NCBI RefSeq assembly: GCF_025961475.1
Contig: NZ_JAOQNS010000004.1
Span: forward strand, 248,001-312,000
DNA from: Rhodobium gokarnense
GTDB taxonomy: Bacteria > Pseudomonadota > Alphaproteobacteria > Rhizobiales > Rhodobiaceae
DNA: 64,000 nucleotides
Direction: 5' to 3'
In this document: one piece after another, positions 37,834-46,154 of the stretch
How positions within the stretch are numbered: the first letter of the stretch is position 1
Layout: each line of letters starts with the position of its first letter
The notes under the pieces: model-generated
The model's input: only the letters and a program-made list of their open reading frames with translations
Told to the model about the DNA's origin: nothing
Databases searched by the model: none
Program-made: the position numbers and the translations under genes

Positions 37834-38521
37834 GGGGCTCGGCTCGGCCTATGGCCGCATCGAGGCGCTGCACGGCGTCAACGTCGCCGTCGATGCCGGC
37901 GAGATCGTCTCGCTCGTCGGCGGCAACGGCGCCGGCAAAACGACGCTGTTGCGTGCCATCTCCGGCGTGCAGCCGGTAACGAAAGGCAAGGTGCTCTTTG
38001 AGGGCGTGGACGTTACCCGGCTCGGGCCGCACCGGCGCGTCGAGAGCGGCATCGCCCAGGTGCCGGAGGGCCGGCAGATCTTCGGCTCGCTGACGATCGA
38101 GGATAATCTCCGCCTCGGCGCCTACCGACGCAACCGCGGCGAGACGTCGGCGTTCCTCGAGCGGGTCTACGACAGCTTCCCGGTTTTGCGCGAACGGCGC
38201 CAGTCGCTCGCCGCCGGCCTTTCCGGCGGCCAGCAGCAGATGCTGGCGATCGGCCGGGCGCTGATGAGCGATCCGAAGCTCCTTCTCCTCGACGAACCGT
38301 CGATGGGGCTTGCGCCGATCCTGGTCGACAGGATCTTCGAGGCGATCACCCGGCTGCGCGATGCCGGGACCACGGTGTTCCTGGTCGAACAGAACGCCTT
38401 TGCCGCGCTCAGCATCGCCGACCGCGGCTATGTCATCGAGACCGGCGACATCACGCTCACCGGCCCTGCCTCAGATCTGATGCGCGACGAGCGCGTCCGC
38501 GAGGCCTATCTCGGCGTCTGA
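37820..38521 (+). CDS. Liv-type ABC transporter ATP-binding protein (LivF family)
   Basis: A 233-residue ABC ATPase of the LivF type. Motifs are Walker A GGNGAGKTT, the LivF segment IAQVPEGRQIFGSLTIEDN, the signature LSGGQQQMLAIGRALM, Walker B LLLLDEPSMGLAP and VEQNAFAAL. The start is GTG at 37820, six bases after AAGGAGG and overlapping the 3' end of the LivG gene, implying translational coupling. It completes the importer (SBP, two permeases, two ATPases). No clear terminator follows in the 212-bp gap to the polysaccharide export genes. Confidence 0.94.
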   Translation: MLSVEGLGSAYGRIEALHGVNVAVDAGEIVSLVGGNGAGKTTLLRAISGVQPVTKGKVLFEGVDVTRLGPHRRVESGIAQVPEGRQIFGSLTIEDNLRLGAYRRNRGETSAFLERVYDSFPVLRERRQSLAAGLSGGQQQMLAIGRALMSDPKLLLLDEPSMGLAPILVDRIFEAITRLRDAGTTVFLVEQNAFAALSIADRGYVIETGDITLTGPASDLMRDERVREAYLGV

Positions 38522-38733
38522 GGAGCGCCGGGCGAACCGCCTCCCGTGCCGATTGCTGCATGTGAAAGACTCGCTCCGGCGGCCGCGACGGTGGACGGGC
38601 GGGCCGGTAATGTTGTAATCCTTTCTTTGGGTTCTCGTGGTTTGGTGCCTTGGCGACTGCCATCGTAAGGTCATGATCGTCTGGCGAATATGCGATCGGC
38701 ATCATCCACAGACTGTACTCCAAGGGGGCATTT

Positions 38734-39567
38734 TTGGCCGACGCGATCGTTGAAAGCGCCAGGAATCATGCGACGCGCCTGTTCCAGAGCGGCGTCGAAA
38801 GGCTGGCGCCGCTCGCCGAAAAGCGTGCCGTCATCGGCGACAAGGTGGGCGCCAAGGTGGGCGCACTGGCCGGCAGGATCGGTGCGCTGGCCCCCGCACG
38901 CGCCGAGCGCGAGCAATATATCGTCGAATTCGACGGGGTGACGAAGACCTATCGGACCAAGAAGGGCACCAAGACGATCCTTCGCGACGCCGACTTCAAG
39001 GTCAAGCGGGGGCGCAGCCTCGCCATCCTCGGCAAGAACGGTACCGGCAAGTCGACGCTGCTGCGCCTGCTCGCCGGCGTCGAACATCCGACGGAGGGCT
39101 CGATCCGGCGCGGCGGCCGGGTGTCGTGGCCGCTCGGCTTCGGCGGCGGCTTCGCGAGCGACATCTCGGCGCGGGAAAACTGCATCTTCATCAGCCGCAT
39201 CTACAACGCCGATCCGCAGGAAGTGATCACGTTCGTCGAGGATTTCGCCGAGCTCGGCAATTATTTCGACATGCCGGTGAAGACCTATTCGTCGGGCATG
39301 AAGGCGCGGCTCGCCTTCGGCATGAGCATGGCGATCGAGTTCGACTGCTACCTGATCGACGAGCTCACCGCGGTCGGCGACAAGCGCTTCCGGGACAAAT
39401 GCCATGCGGAGTTTTCCGCCCGGCGCGAGACGGCCGACGTCATCATGATTTCGCACTCCGTACAGACGATCATATCCTACTGCGATACCGCGGCGGTCTT
39501 GAACAACGGCCGGCTGGAGTTCTATGACGATCTCCACGAGGCGATCGAAATCTACAAGGCCCTTTAG
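38734..39567 (+). CDS. Polysaccharide export ABC transporter ATP-binding protein (KpsT-like)
   Basis: A 277-residue ABC ATPase of the group that powers capsule or O-antigen export. Walker A is GKNGTGKST; the signature region is YSSGMKARLAFGMSMAIEF, with the short 'SSGM' form typical of KpsT/CtrD. Walker B is CYLIDELTAVGD. It carries a ~60-residue Ala-rich helical N-terminal extension ahead of the ABC domain (which starts near YIVEFDGVTKTY). The start is TTG with AAGGGGG just upstream. It is 3 bp from the kpsE-like gene. The permease KpsM is not in this window. Confidence 0.88.
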   Translation: MADAIVESARNHATRLFQSGVERLAPLAEKRAVIGDKVGAKVGALAGRIGALAPARAEREQYIVEFDGVTKTYRTKKGTKTILRDADFKVKRGRSLAILGKNGTGKSTLLRLLAGVEHPTEGSIRRGGRVSWPLGFGGGFASDISARENCIFISRIYNADPQEVITFVEDFAELGNYFDMPVKTYSSGMKARLAFGMSMAIEFDCYLIDELTAVGDKRFRDKCHAEFSARRETADVIMISHSVQTIISYCDTAAVLNNGRLEFYDDLHEAIEIYKAL

Positions 39568-39570
39568 CTC

Positions 39571-40818
39571 ATGCTGGAAATCCCCAATTCTGCCGACAGG
39601 CTGAAACGGCTGGCACTGGACCCTTCGGTCTTCACCACCGAGGCCAAGAAGAAAGACGACGCGCAGATGAAGCCGGAACGCAAGCGCTCCGGCCGCAAGA
39701 TCCAGCGCAAGAAAAAGCCGCGCCTTTCGGTCAGCAAGTCGCTGGCGCTGTTCGTGCTCGTGCCGGGGCTGCTCGCCGCGATCTATTTCTTCCTCATCGC
39801 CTCCGATCAGTATGCGGCCGAGGCCCGGTTCGCGATCCGCAGCGCCGAATCCGGCGGCGGCACGGACGTCATCGGCGGCCTGCTCGCCGGCGTCGGCAGC
39901 ACCTCGTCGACGGCATCGGACGCCTATATCGTCACGGAGTACATCTATTCGCGCGAACTCGTCGACGAGCTCGACGAGGCAATCAACCTGCGCCAGATCT
40001 ACAATCGGGACGAGGCCGACTTCATTGCCCGGGCCGGCGCCGACCGGTCCGTGGAGTCCTTCATGGACTACTGGAAGAGCATGGTCAGCGTCTATTTCGA
40101 TTCGACCGAAGGGATCATCCTTCTGGAAGTGCGGGCGTTTACGCCGGCCGATGCCAAGCTGGTCGCCGAGAATGTGATTGCCCGCAGCGAACGGCTGATC
40201 AACGAGCTCTCCCGGAAAATGCGCGATGACGCGGTCAACGAGGCTCGCTCCGAAGTGGCGCGGGCCGAAAACCGGCTGCGCCTGGCGCGCGTCGCGATTT
40301 CCCGTTTCCGCGAGGTGAGCAAGATCATCGATCCGTCGCTCACGGCCAAGACCGAGCACGCCATCGTTTCCTCGCTGGAGGGCCAACTGGCCAAGCGGGA
40401 AACGGAATTGAGCACGGCCCTGATGTCGATGGGCGATACGGCGCCGCGCGTCATCCATATGCGGACCCAGATCGAGGCGTTGAAGAAGCAGATTCTCGAC
40501 GAACGGACGAAGCTGGCGCTTCGCGATTCGACGGGCGGTGAGTCGCTGAACGAGAACCTGAAGCGCTACGAGGAACTGGTCACGGAGCAGGAGTTCGCCC
40601 AGAAGGCCTATGTGTCGACCCTGGCATCGCTGGAGCGTGCGCGAATCGAGGCCGACCGGCAGCAGCGCTATCTGGCGGTGTTCGTCAATCCGCGGCTGCC
40701 GCAGGACGCGCTCTATCCGGAGCGCCTGCGCTGGACGCTGATCATTTTCGGCGGCGCCTTCCTGATCTGGGGTGTCGGCTCGCTGGCGATCGCGAGTATC
40801 CGCGATCACATGATTTAA
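39571..40818 (+). CDS. Capsule polysaccharide export inner-membrane protein (KpsE-like)
   Basis: A 415-residue polysaccharide co-polymerase-type protein that spans the periplasm between the export ABC transporter and the outer-membrane channel. It has a basic cytosolic N-terminus, a first membrane helix at about residues 53-75 (LALFVLVPGLLAAIYFFLI), a long periplasmic coiled coil (about 220-360) and a second helix near the C-terminus (LIIFGGAFLIWGVGSLAIA). This matches KpsE/CtrB topology. It starts 3 bp after the KpsT-like gene. Confidence 0.88.
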   Translation: MLEIPNSADRLKRLALDPSVFTTEAKKKDDAQMKPERKRSGRKIQRKKKPRLSVSKSLALFVLVPGLLAAIYFFLIASDQYAAEARFAIRSAESGGGTDVIGGLLAGVGSTSSTASDAYIVTEYIYSRELVDELDEAINLRQIYNRDEADFIARAGADRSVESFMDYWKSMVSVYFDSTEGIILLEVRAFTPADAKLVAENVIARSERLINELSRKMRDDAVNEARSEVARAENRLRLARVAISRFREVSKIIDPSLTAKTEHAIVSSLEGQLAKRETELSTALMSMGDTAPRVIHMRTQIEALKKQILDERTKLALRDSTGGESLNENLKRYEELVTEQEFAQKAYVSTLASLERARIEADRQQRYLAVFVNPRLPQDALYPERLRWTLIIFGGAFLIWGVGSLAIASIRDHMI

Positions 40819-41135
40819 CCGCCCGCCGTCCGGCGTTTCTGGACAGGCGGTTCATATGGCATTTACCTTTTCCCTTCACCGCATGCTAACCAGGATGCGG
40901 CGACACTGGGTACGGGGACCATGGCTGGCGCATCGCGTTTTTTTAAAAAAATGCCTTGCGACTATCCGAAAATGACCGTCTCTTCCGACTTGCGGACGCG
41001 GCGGCAAAGGGGACTGGCGCAATGGTGTGGCGCCACTGCAACGGGGATCTCGGAAACCCGTCCGACTAATTTCGCGGATATGGCGGATGCGCCATGACGA
41101 TGGTAAGCAACTGCGTGCAATAACGACATAAACCC
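40819..41135 (+). promoter_or_regulatory. Intergenic region upstream of the OPX gene, with an A7/T7 palindrome
   Basis: This 317-bp gap holds no gene that I can support. It is AT-richer than its surroundings and contains the palindrome GCG-T7-A7-TGC (40935-40954; one mismatched pair), a likely site of DNA bending or regulator binding. The downstream OPX gene probably has its own promoter here. No clear terminator for the KpsE-like gene is visible; only an imperfect CCGCC...GGCGG hairpin follows its stop. Confidence 0.4.
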
Positions 41136-42266
41136 ATGCATCACAAACTCCTTTTCGCGCTTGCCATTGTCGGATTTCTGGGCGGCTGTTCGGGGCTTCC
41201 GAGCGAAGGTCCGTCGGCGATGGATATCAGCGCGGAAGACATCGAGTCGCTGCCGCAGACGGAATACATTTTCGTCACCATCGACGCCAACAGCGCGAAC
41301 GTGGCCGGCCAGTACCGGCTGACGGAATTCTCCCGCAATTTCAAGGTCGGCGCGCCGGGTAACGGCCAGCGCCTCGGCGTCGGCGACCGCATCTCCGTGG
41401 CAATCTGGGAAGCGGGCGAGGACGGCCTGTTCTCCACGGAGAACGGCAAGAAGACGACCGTCGATGCCATCGTGGACGAGAACGGCATGATCTTCATTCC
41501 CTATGCCGGACGGATGCGGGTGGCGGGGCGGACCGTGGAGACGGTGCGCCAGAACATCGAGGCCAACCTCGTCGACAAGGCGATCCAGCCGCAGGTGCTG
41601 GTGTACGTGAAGGGGAATGTCAGCAACAGCGCGGTGATCGTCGGCGACATCTCCAAGCCGGGCCGCTATCCGATCTCGCTGCGCGGCACGCGGATTCTCG
41701 ATCTGATCGCCGGCGCGGGCGGCTCGAAATACCCGACCTACGAGACGGTGGTGACGCTGAAGCGCAAGGATCGCACCGCGACCACCGTGCTTGAGAACCT
41801 TTTCGACTATCCGGGCAACAACATCTTCCTGTCGCCGAACGACAATATCCTCCTGGCCCACGCACCGCGCACCTTCACGGCGTTCGGCGCGGTCGAGACC
41901 ACCAAGGAGTATCCGTTCGAATCGCGGACCATCACGCTGGCCGAGGCTCTGGCCCGGGCCGGCGGCCTCGACGACAAGCGGGCCGACGCCGGCGGCGTGT
42001 TCCTGTTCCGCTTCGAGGACGTGGAAGTGGCGCGGCAGCTCAGCGACAAGGTCGATGAGCAGGCCGTTTCCGGCTACAAGGTGCCCGTCGTCTACCGGCT
42101 CAACTTCAAGGATCCGAAGGCCTTCTTCTACGCCCGGTATTTCGAGTTGCGCGACAAGGACATCCTCTATGTCGCCAACCATCCGACGGCAGAATTCGGC
42201 AAGTTCCTGAACATCATCCAGCCCGGTATTTCCTCGGCGCGCTCGGTTGACCTGATCACCCGCTAG
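41136..42266 (+). CDS. Polysaccharide export outer-membrane protein (OPX, Wza/KpsD family)
   Basis: A 376-residue outer-membrane polysaccharide export lipoprotein, forming the exit channel. The signal peptide ends in the lipobox FLGGC (Cys18), so it is lipid-anchored. A poly-export domain begins near GQRLGVGDRISVAIWEAGE, followed by SLBB domains (VIVGDISKPGRYPISLRGTR; AFGAVETTKEYPFESRTITL). Together with the upstream KpsT- and KpsE-like genes it forms an export module, though set apart by 317 bp. A cloverleaf-like repeat follows its stop and may serve as its terminator. Confidence 0.9.
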   Translation: MHHKLLFALAIVGFLGGCSGLPSEGPSAMDISAEDIESLPQTEYIFVTIDANSANVAGQYRLTEFSRNFKVGAPGNGQRLGVGDRISVAIWEAGEDGLFSTENGKKTTVDAIVDENGMIFIPYAGRMRVAGRTVETVRQNIEANLVDKAIQPQVLVYVKGNVSNSAVIVGDISKPGRYPISLRGTRILDLIAGAGGSKYPTYETVVTLKRKDRTATTVLENLFDYPGNNIFLSPNDNILLAHAPRTFTAFGAVETTKEYPFESRTITLAEALARAGGLDDKRADAGGVFLFRFEDVEVARQLSDKVDEQAVSGYKVPVVYRLNFKDPKAFFYARYFELRDKDILYVANHPTAEFGKFLNIIQPGISSARSVDLITR

Positions 42267-42268
42267 AA

Positions 42269-42371
42269 GCGTATTCCCGAAAAGCGGGAACCGGTTTTCG
42301 GACCGGAATACGCGTAAGAACAAGACATTAGAGCGTTTTGGGCGATTTCCGTAGTCGCATGAAACGCTCTA
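42269..42371. repeat. Rhizobial REP-like intergenic repeat (two stem-loops)
   Basis: Directly after the OPX gene there is an outer stem GCGTATTCC / GGAATACGC (42269-42313) enclosing two inner hairpins (CCCG-aaaag-CGGG and CCGGT-tttcg-ACCGG). Next comes a second stem TAGAGCGTTT / AAACGCTCTA (42329-42371). The sequence resembles dispersed intergenic repeats that I know from Hyphomicrobiales genomes. Only one copy was noticed in this window. Confidence 0.6.
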
Positions 42372-42519
42372 AAGGCGGTGTCGCAGACCGAAGCTGCCGC
42401 TGCCCGGTCGTCGACCGGGGTGATGTGGGCGTGTCGTGAGATCGGGGCCGCGCGGGCGCAAGCGCCGGCCGGGGCCGGCCGCGCAATGCGATCCTGGTCG
42501 GGAAAACGTTCGGGAAGGT

Positions 42520-42924
42520 TTACTTGTTGCCGACGCGCACGACGATATCCACCGAGCGGATGGTCTCACCGTCTCCCAGGGGCGGGAGCTTGTCGGTGTC
42601 GATCGCCATCATCGGCAGGTCGACCAGGCGATGGTCGTCCTCGTTGTAGATGTGGTGGTGATCGTCCGTGTTGGTGTCGAAAAAGGTGCTGGAGTTGTCG
42701 ATGACGATGCGCTTCAGGAGGCCGGCCGCGCAGAACTGGTTGAGGGTGTTGTAGACGGTTGCCTGGGAAACGCGCACGCGCGAGCGCCGCGCCGTTTCCA
42801 TGACGTCGTCGGCGGTGACGTGCTTGGTCGGGCCGTCGAAAAGAAGGCCGGCAATGGCGACGCGTTTCTCGGTCGGCTTGAGACCGGCCTTGCGCAACAG
42901 GCGCTCAAGGGCAAGGCGCTGCAT
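42520..42924 (-). CDS. irr: Iron response regulator Irr (Fur family)
   Basis: Irr is the Fur-family, heme-responsive regulator that controls iron uptake, heme synthesis and Fe-S genes in Hyphomicrobiales. The 134-residue product has the winged-helix segment RVSQATVYNTLNQFCAAGLL and the histidine cluster at residues 89-91 (TDDHHHIYNE) involved in heme-dependent control. The N-terminal GCPW heme-regulatory motif of Bradyrhizobium Irr is absent, as in Rhizobium-type Irr. The Cys pairs used for structural zinc in classic Fur are missing. It is a single gene on the minus strand, opposite an rRNA methyltransferase gene. Confidence 0.94.
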   Translation of the reverse strand: MQRLALERLLRKAGLKPTEKRVAIAGLLFDGPTKHVTADDVMETARRSRVRVSQATVYNTLNQFCAAGLLKRIVIDNSSTFFDTNTDDHHHIYNEDDHRLVDLPMMAIDTDKLPPLGDGETIRSVDIVVRVGNK

Positions 42925-42927
42925 GGG

Positions 42928-42983
42928 AGACTCCCGATTTATACCTAGGAAATAATTTTAGAAGCATTCTTGTTTATTACAAG
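42928..42983 (-). promoter_or_regulatory. Candidate irr promoter with ICE-like element
   Basis: The AT-rich stretch upstream of irr includes TTTAGAA-gca-TTCTTGT (42957-42973). Its left half matches the rhizobial iron-control element (TTTAGAA-N3-TTCTAAA) exactly; the right half matches only its first four bases. A TATAAA -10-like element lies closer to irr on the minus strand, so the ICE-like site would overlap the -35 region. Irr autoregulation or control by another iron regulator is possible but unproven. Confidence 0.4.
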
Positions 42984-43126
42984 GGCAAAGTTAGTCGGTG
43001 CCCATTTCACGGGCGCTGCAGTGTTTTCCCATCGCTGGTGTGCCGATTTTCAAAGAAGCTTCTTGACCGGACCCGGTGTCGACGTGGATACCGGCGATCT
43101 CCACACCATTCAAGACAGGAACCGGC

Positions 43127-44431
43127 ATGAAGGACGGCGGCCGCCTGACGGCGGCGATAGAGATCATCGACGACATCTTCTCGCGGCGCCGCCCGGCGGC
43201 CGATGCGCTGAAGGACTGGGGCCTTGGCCACCGCTTCGCCGGCTCCGGCGACCGGGCGGCGATCGGCAATCTCGTTTTCGACGTGCTGCGGCGGCGGCTG
43301 TCGCTGGCCTGGCGCATGGGCGACGAGAGCGCCCGGTCCCTGGTGCTCGGCGCCTACGGGACGATGTGGCGGCGCGACATCGCAGACCTCGATGCGGTGC
43401 TCAGTGACGACCGCCATGCGCCGGAGCCCTTGAGCGATGGCGAGCGGGCGGCGCTCTCGGGTGATGTCCCCGAGGGCGCGCCGGACCATATGCGGGCCGA
43501 CGTGCCGGAGTGGCTGTGGCCGGAATTCGTCGCCGCCTTCGGGGAGCGCGCCGTCGAGGAGGGCAGGGCGCTCGCCGGGCGGGCGCCGCTCGACCTGCGC
43601 GTCAACACGCTGAAGGCGGACCGGGAGAAGGTCGCCAAGGCACTTGCGCGCTTCGACGCCGCAGAGACGCCGCTGTCGCCCGTCGGCCTTCGCATCGCCG
43701 CGCCGGAGGGGCCGAAGCGGCTGCCCCATGTGCAGTCGGAGGACGCCTTCAGGAAGGGCTGGTTCGAGGTCCAGGACGAGGCGAGCCAGCTTGCCGCACT
43801 GCTTGCGGGTGGGCTCGGCGGCGGCCAGTCGGTGGATTATTGCGCCGGCGCTGGCGGCAAGACCCTGGCGCTTGCCGCCCAGTCCCGCAATGCCGGCCAG
43901 ATCTACGCCCACGACGCCGACCAGCGGCGCTTCGGCGACATCCGCGAACGGCTGAAGCGGGCGGGCGTGCGAAATGTCCAGCTCCGGGGACCCGACGGCG
44001 ACACGCTCGCCGACCTCGAAGGTCGCGCCGATACGGTGCTGGTCGATGCGCCCTGCACGGGCACCGGCACCTGGCGCCGGCGGCCGGACGCCAAATGGCG
44101 GGTCGCACCGGGGGCTCTGGAACTGAGGATCGCGGAGCAGGAACAGGTGCTCGCCGAGGCCGCCCGGCTGGTCAAGCCCGGCGGCCATCTGGTCTATGCC
44201 ACCTGCTCGCTGCTTGCCGCCGAAAACGAAGGCCGCATCGCGGCCTTTCTCGACGCCAATCCCGGGTTCAGGCTGACGGCGCCGGCGGATGCCTGGCTGG
44301 CGGCGACCGGCGCAGCGATGCCGGATGGGATCGGGGTCACTCTCAAGGACCGCGGCGAGGTCGCGCGACTCACGCCGGCGACGACGGAGACGGACGGGTT
44401 CTTCGTCGCTCTGATGCAGCGGGCCGAATGA
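43127..44431 (+). CDS. RsmB/NOP2-family rRNA cytosine-5 methyltransferase
   Basis: A 434-residue SAM-dependent methyltransferase that makes m5C in RNA, most likely 16S rRNA. The SAM-binding segment is VDYCAGAGGKTLALAAQS. The two catalytic-type cysteines are Cys310 in VDAPCTGTGTWRRRPD and Cys360 in YATCSLLAAENE. The N-terminal ~140 residues are a helical RNA-binding region resembling the NusB-like domain of RsmB. The ATG at 43127 follows CAGGAAC. It is probably separate from guaA, 90 bp downstream. The exact target base is not evident. Confidence 0.9.
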   Translation: MKDGGRLTAAIEIIDDIFSRRRPAADALKDWGLGHRFAGSGDRAAIGNLVFDVLRRRLSLAWRMGDESARSLVLGAYGTMWRRDIADLDAVLSDDRHAPEPLSDGERAALSGDVPEGAPDHMRADVPEWLWPEFVAAFGERAVEEGRALAGRAPLDLRVNTLKADREKVAKALARFDAAETPLSPVGLRIAAPEGPKRLPHVQSEDAFRKGWFEVQDEASQLAALLAGGLGGGQSVDYCAGAGGKTLALAAQSRNAGQIYAHDADQRRFGDIRERLKRAGVRNVQLRGPDGDTLADLEGRADTVLVDAPCTGTGTWRRRPDAKWRVAPGALELRIAEQEQVLAEAARLVKPGGHLVYATCSLLAAENEGRIAAFLDANPGFRLTAPADAWLAATGAAMPDGIGVTLKDRGEVARLTPATTETDGFFVALMQRAE

Positions 44432-44521
44432 CCAACGAGGCCTTTCATACCGCACTGCGGAAACAAAACGGGTGACGGCAGGGCCGCCGGTCTTGCGGAC
44501 GGGCACAAGCTCGCTTATGCG

Positions 44522-46075
44522 ATGTCCATGACAGACACCGTTCTTGTGATCGATTTCGGCTCCCAGGTGACGCAGCTGATTGCGCGTCGCGTGCGCGAGG
44601 CCGGGGTCTACTCCGAAATCGTCCCGTTCCAGAGTGCCGGTGAGGCGTTCGAGCGGCTGAAGCCGAAGGGCGTTATCCTGTCCGGCGGGCCGGCTTCGGT
44701 GCTGGACGAGAACGCGCCGTCGGCGCCGCCCATTGTCTTTGAGGCGGGCCTTCCGATCCTCGGCATCTGCTACGGCCAGCAAACCACCTGCCTGCAGCTC
44801 GGCGGCATGGTCGAAGGCGGCCACGCGGCGGAGTTCGGACGCGCCTTCGTCGAAATCCACGAGCCCTCCACGCTTTACGAGGGCATCTGGTCGGTCGGCG
44901 AGCGGCACCAGGTTTGGATGAGCCATGGCGACCGGGTGACAAGGCTGCCGGAGGGCTTTGCGGTGCGCGCCACCTCGCCGAACGCGCCCTTTGCCGTCGC
45001 CACCGACGAGGACCGGAAAATCTACACCACGATGTTCCATCCGGAGGTCTATCACACCCCGGACGGGGCGGCGCTGCTGAAGCGCTTCGTGGTCGATATC
45101 TGCGGCTGCAAGGCCGACTGGACGATGGCCGCGTTCCGCGATGAAGCGATCGCAAAGGTTCGCGCCCAGGTCGGCGACGGAAGGGTGATCTGCGGGCTGT
45201 CCGGCGGGGTCGATTCCTCCGTCGTCGCGGTGCTGCTGCACGAGGCGATCGGCGAGCAGCTCACCTGCATCTTCGTCGACCACGGCTTGATGCGCCTCAA
45301 CGAGGCCCAGGAAGTCGTCGGCCTGTTCCGGGACCACTACAACATCCCGCTCGTCCATGTGGATGCGGCCAATACCTTCATCGGCGCGCTTGAAGGCGAG
45401 AGCGACCCGGAGACCAAGCGCAAGACCATCGGCCGGCTGTTCATCGAGGTGTTCGAGGAAGAGGCCAGGAAAATCGGCGGCGCGGAGTTCCTGGCGCAAG
45501 GGACGCTCTATCCGGACGTCATCGAGAGCGTTTCCTTCACCGGCGGGCCGTCGGTGACGATCAAGTCGCACCACAATGTGGGCGGCCTGCCGGAGCGCAT
45601 GAACATGAAGCTCGTGGAGCCGCTCCGCGAGCTCTTCAAGGACGAGGTGCGCGCGCTCGGCCGCGAGCTCGGCCTGCCGGAGGCTTTTGTAGGTCGCCAT
45701 CCGTTCCCCGGGCCGGGGCTCGCCATCCGCTGTCCCGGCGGCGTCAGCAAGGAAAAGCTCGACATATTGCGCCAGGCCGACGCCATCTATCTCGACGAGA
45801 TCAGGAAGGCCGGGCTCTATGACGCGATCTGGCAGGCCTTTGCCGTGCTCCTGCCGGTGCAGACGGTCGGCGTCATGGGCGACGGGCGGACCTACGAATT
45901 CGTCTGCGGCCTCAGGGCCGTCACCTCCGTCGACGGCATGACGGCGGACTTCTTCCATTTCGACATGGAATTCCTCGGCCGGGTTTCCGCCCGCATCGTC
46001 AACGAGGTCCGCGGAATAAACCGCGTCGTCTACGACGTCACCTCGAAGCCGCCGGGGACCATCGAGTGGGAATGA
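44522..46075 (+). CDS. guaA: GMP synthase (glutamine-hydrolysing)
   Basis: GuaA converts XMP to GMP with ATP and glutamine. The 517-residue product has an N-terminal class I glutamine amidotransferase domain (about residues 1-200) with the nucleophile Cys in ILGICYGQQ and the His/Glu pair in [10 protein letters not shown]. The synthetase domain follows, with the PP-loop [13 protein letters not shown] (about 226), and a C-terminal dimerisation domain ends in KPPGTIEWE, the characteristic guaA terminus. Two ATGs six bases apart could serve as start. It is monocistronic and convergent with a LysR gene. Confidence 0.96.
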   Translation: MSMTDTVLVIDFGSQVTQLIARRVREAGVYSEIVPFQSAGEAFERLKPKGVILSGGPASVLDENAPSAPPIVFEAGLPILGICYGQQTTCLQLGGMVEGGHAAEFGRAFVEIHEPSTLYEGIWSVGERHQVWMSHGDRVTRLPEGFAVRATSPNAPFAVATDEDRKIYTTMFHPEVYHTPDGAALLKRFVVDICGCKADWTMAAFRDEAIAKVRAQVGDGRVICGLSGGVDSSVVAVLLHEAIGEQLTCIFVDHGLMRLNEAQEVVGLFRDHYNIPLVHVDAANTFIGALEGESDPETKRKTIGRLFIEVFEEEARKIGGAEFLAQGTLYPDVIESVSFTGGPSVTIKSHHNVGGLPERMNMKLVEPLRELFKDEVRALGRELGLPEAFVGRHPFPGPGLAIRCPGGVSKEKLDILRQADAIYLDEIRKAGLYDAIWQAFAVLLPVQTVGVMGDGRTYEFVCGLRAVTSVDGMTADFFHFDMEFLGRVSARIVNEVRGINRVVYDVTSKPPGTIEWE

Positions 46076-46154
46076 TCTCTGCCCGCACCGTCTCCGAGGT
46101 GCGGATGAAACGGGCATGGCGGCAAAGCCGGCCTCTGCCGGCGACGCCCGCTCT

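Noticed and set aside
38457-38723. An 88-codon minus-strand ORF after livF
   Set aside because: It overlaps the livF 3' end, is Arg/Pro-rich and has no RBS or family resemblance.
43007-46117. A 1,036-codon minus-strand open frame covering the methyltransferase gene and guaA
   Set aside because: It is antisense to two well-supported genes. Its translation is low-complexity Arg/Gly/Asp-rich and shows no domain. Such shadows are expected from strong GC bias at third codon positions.
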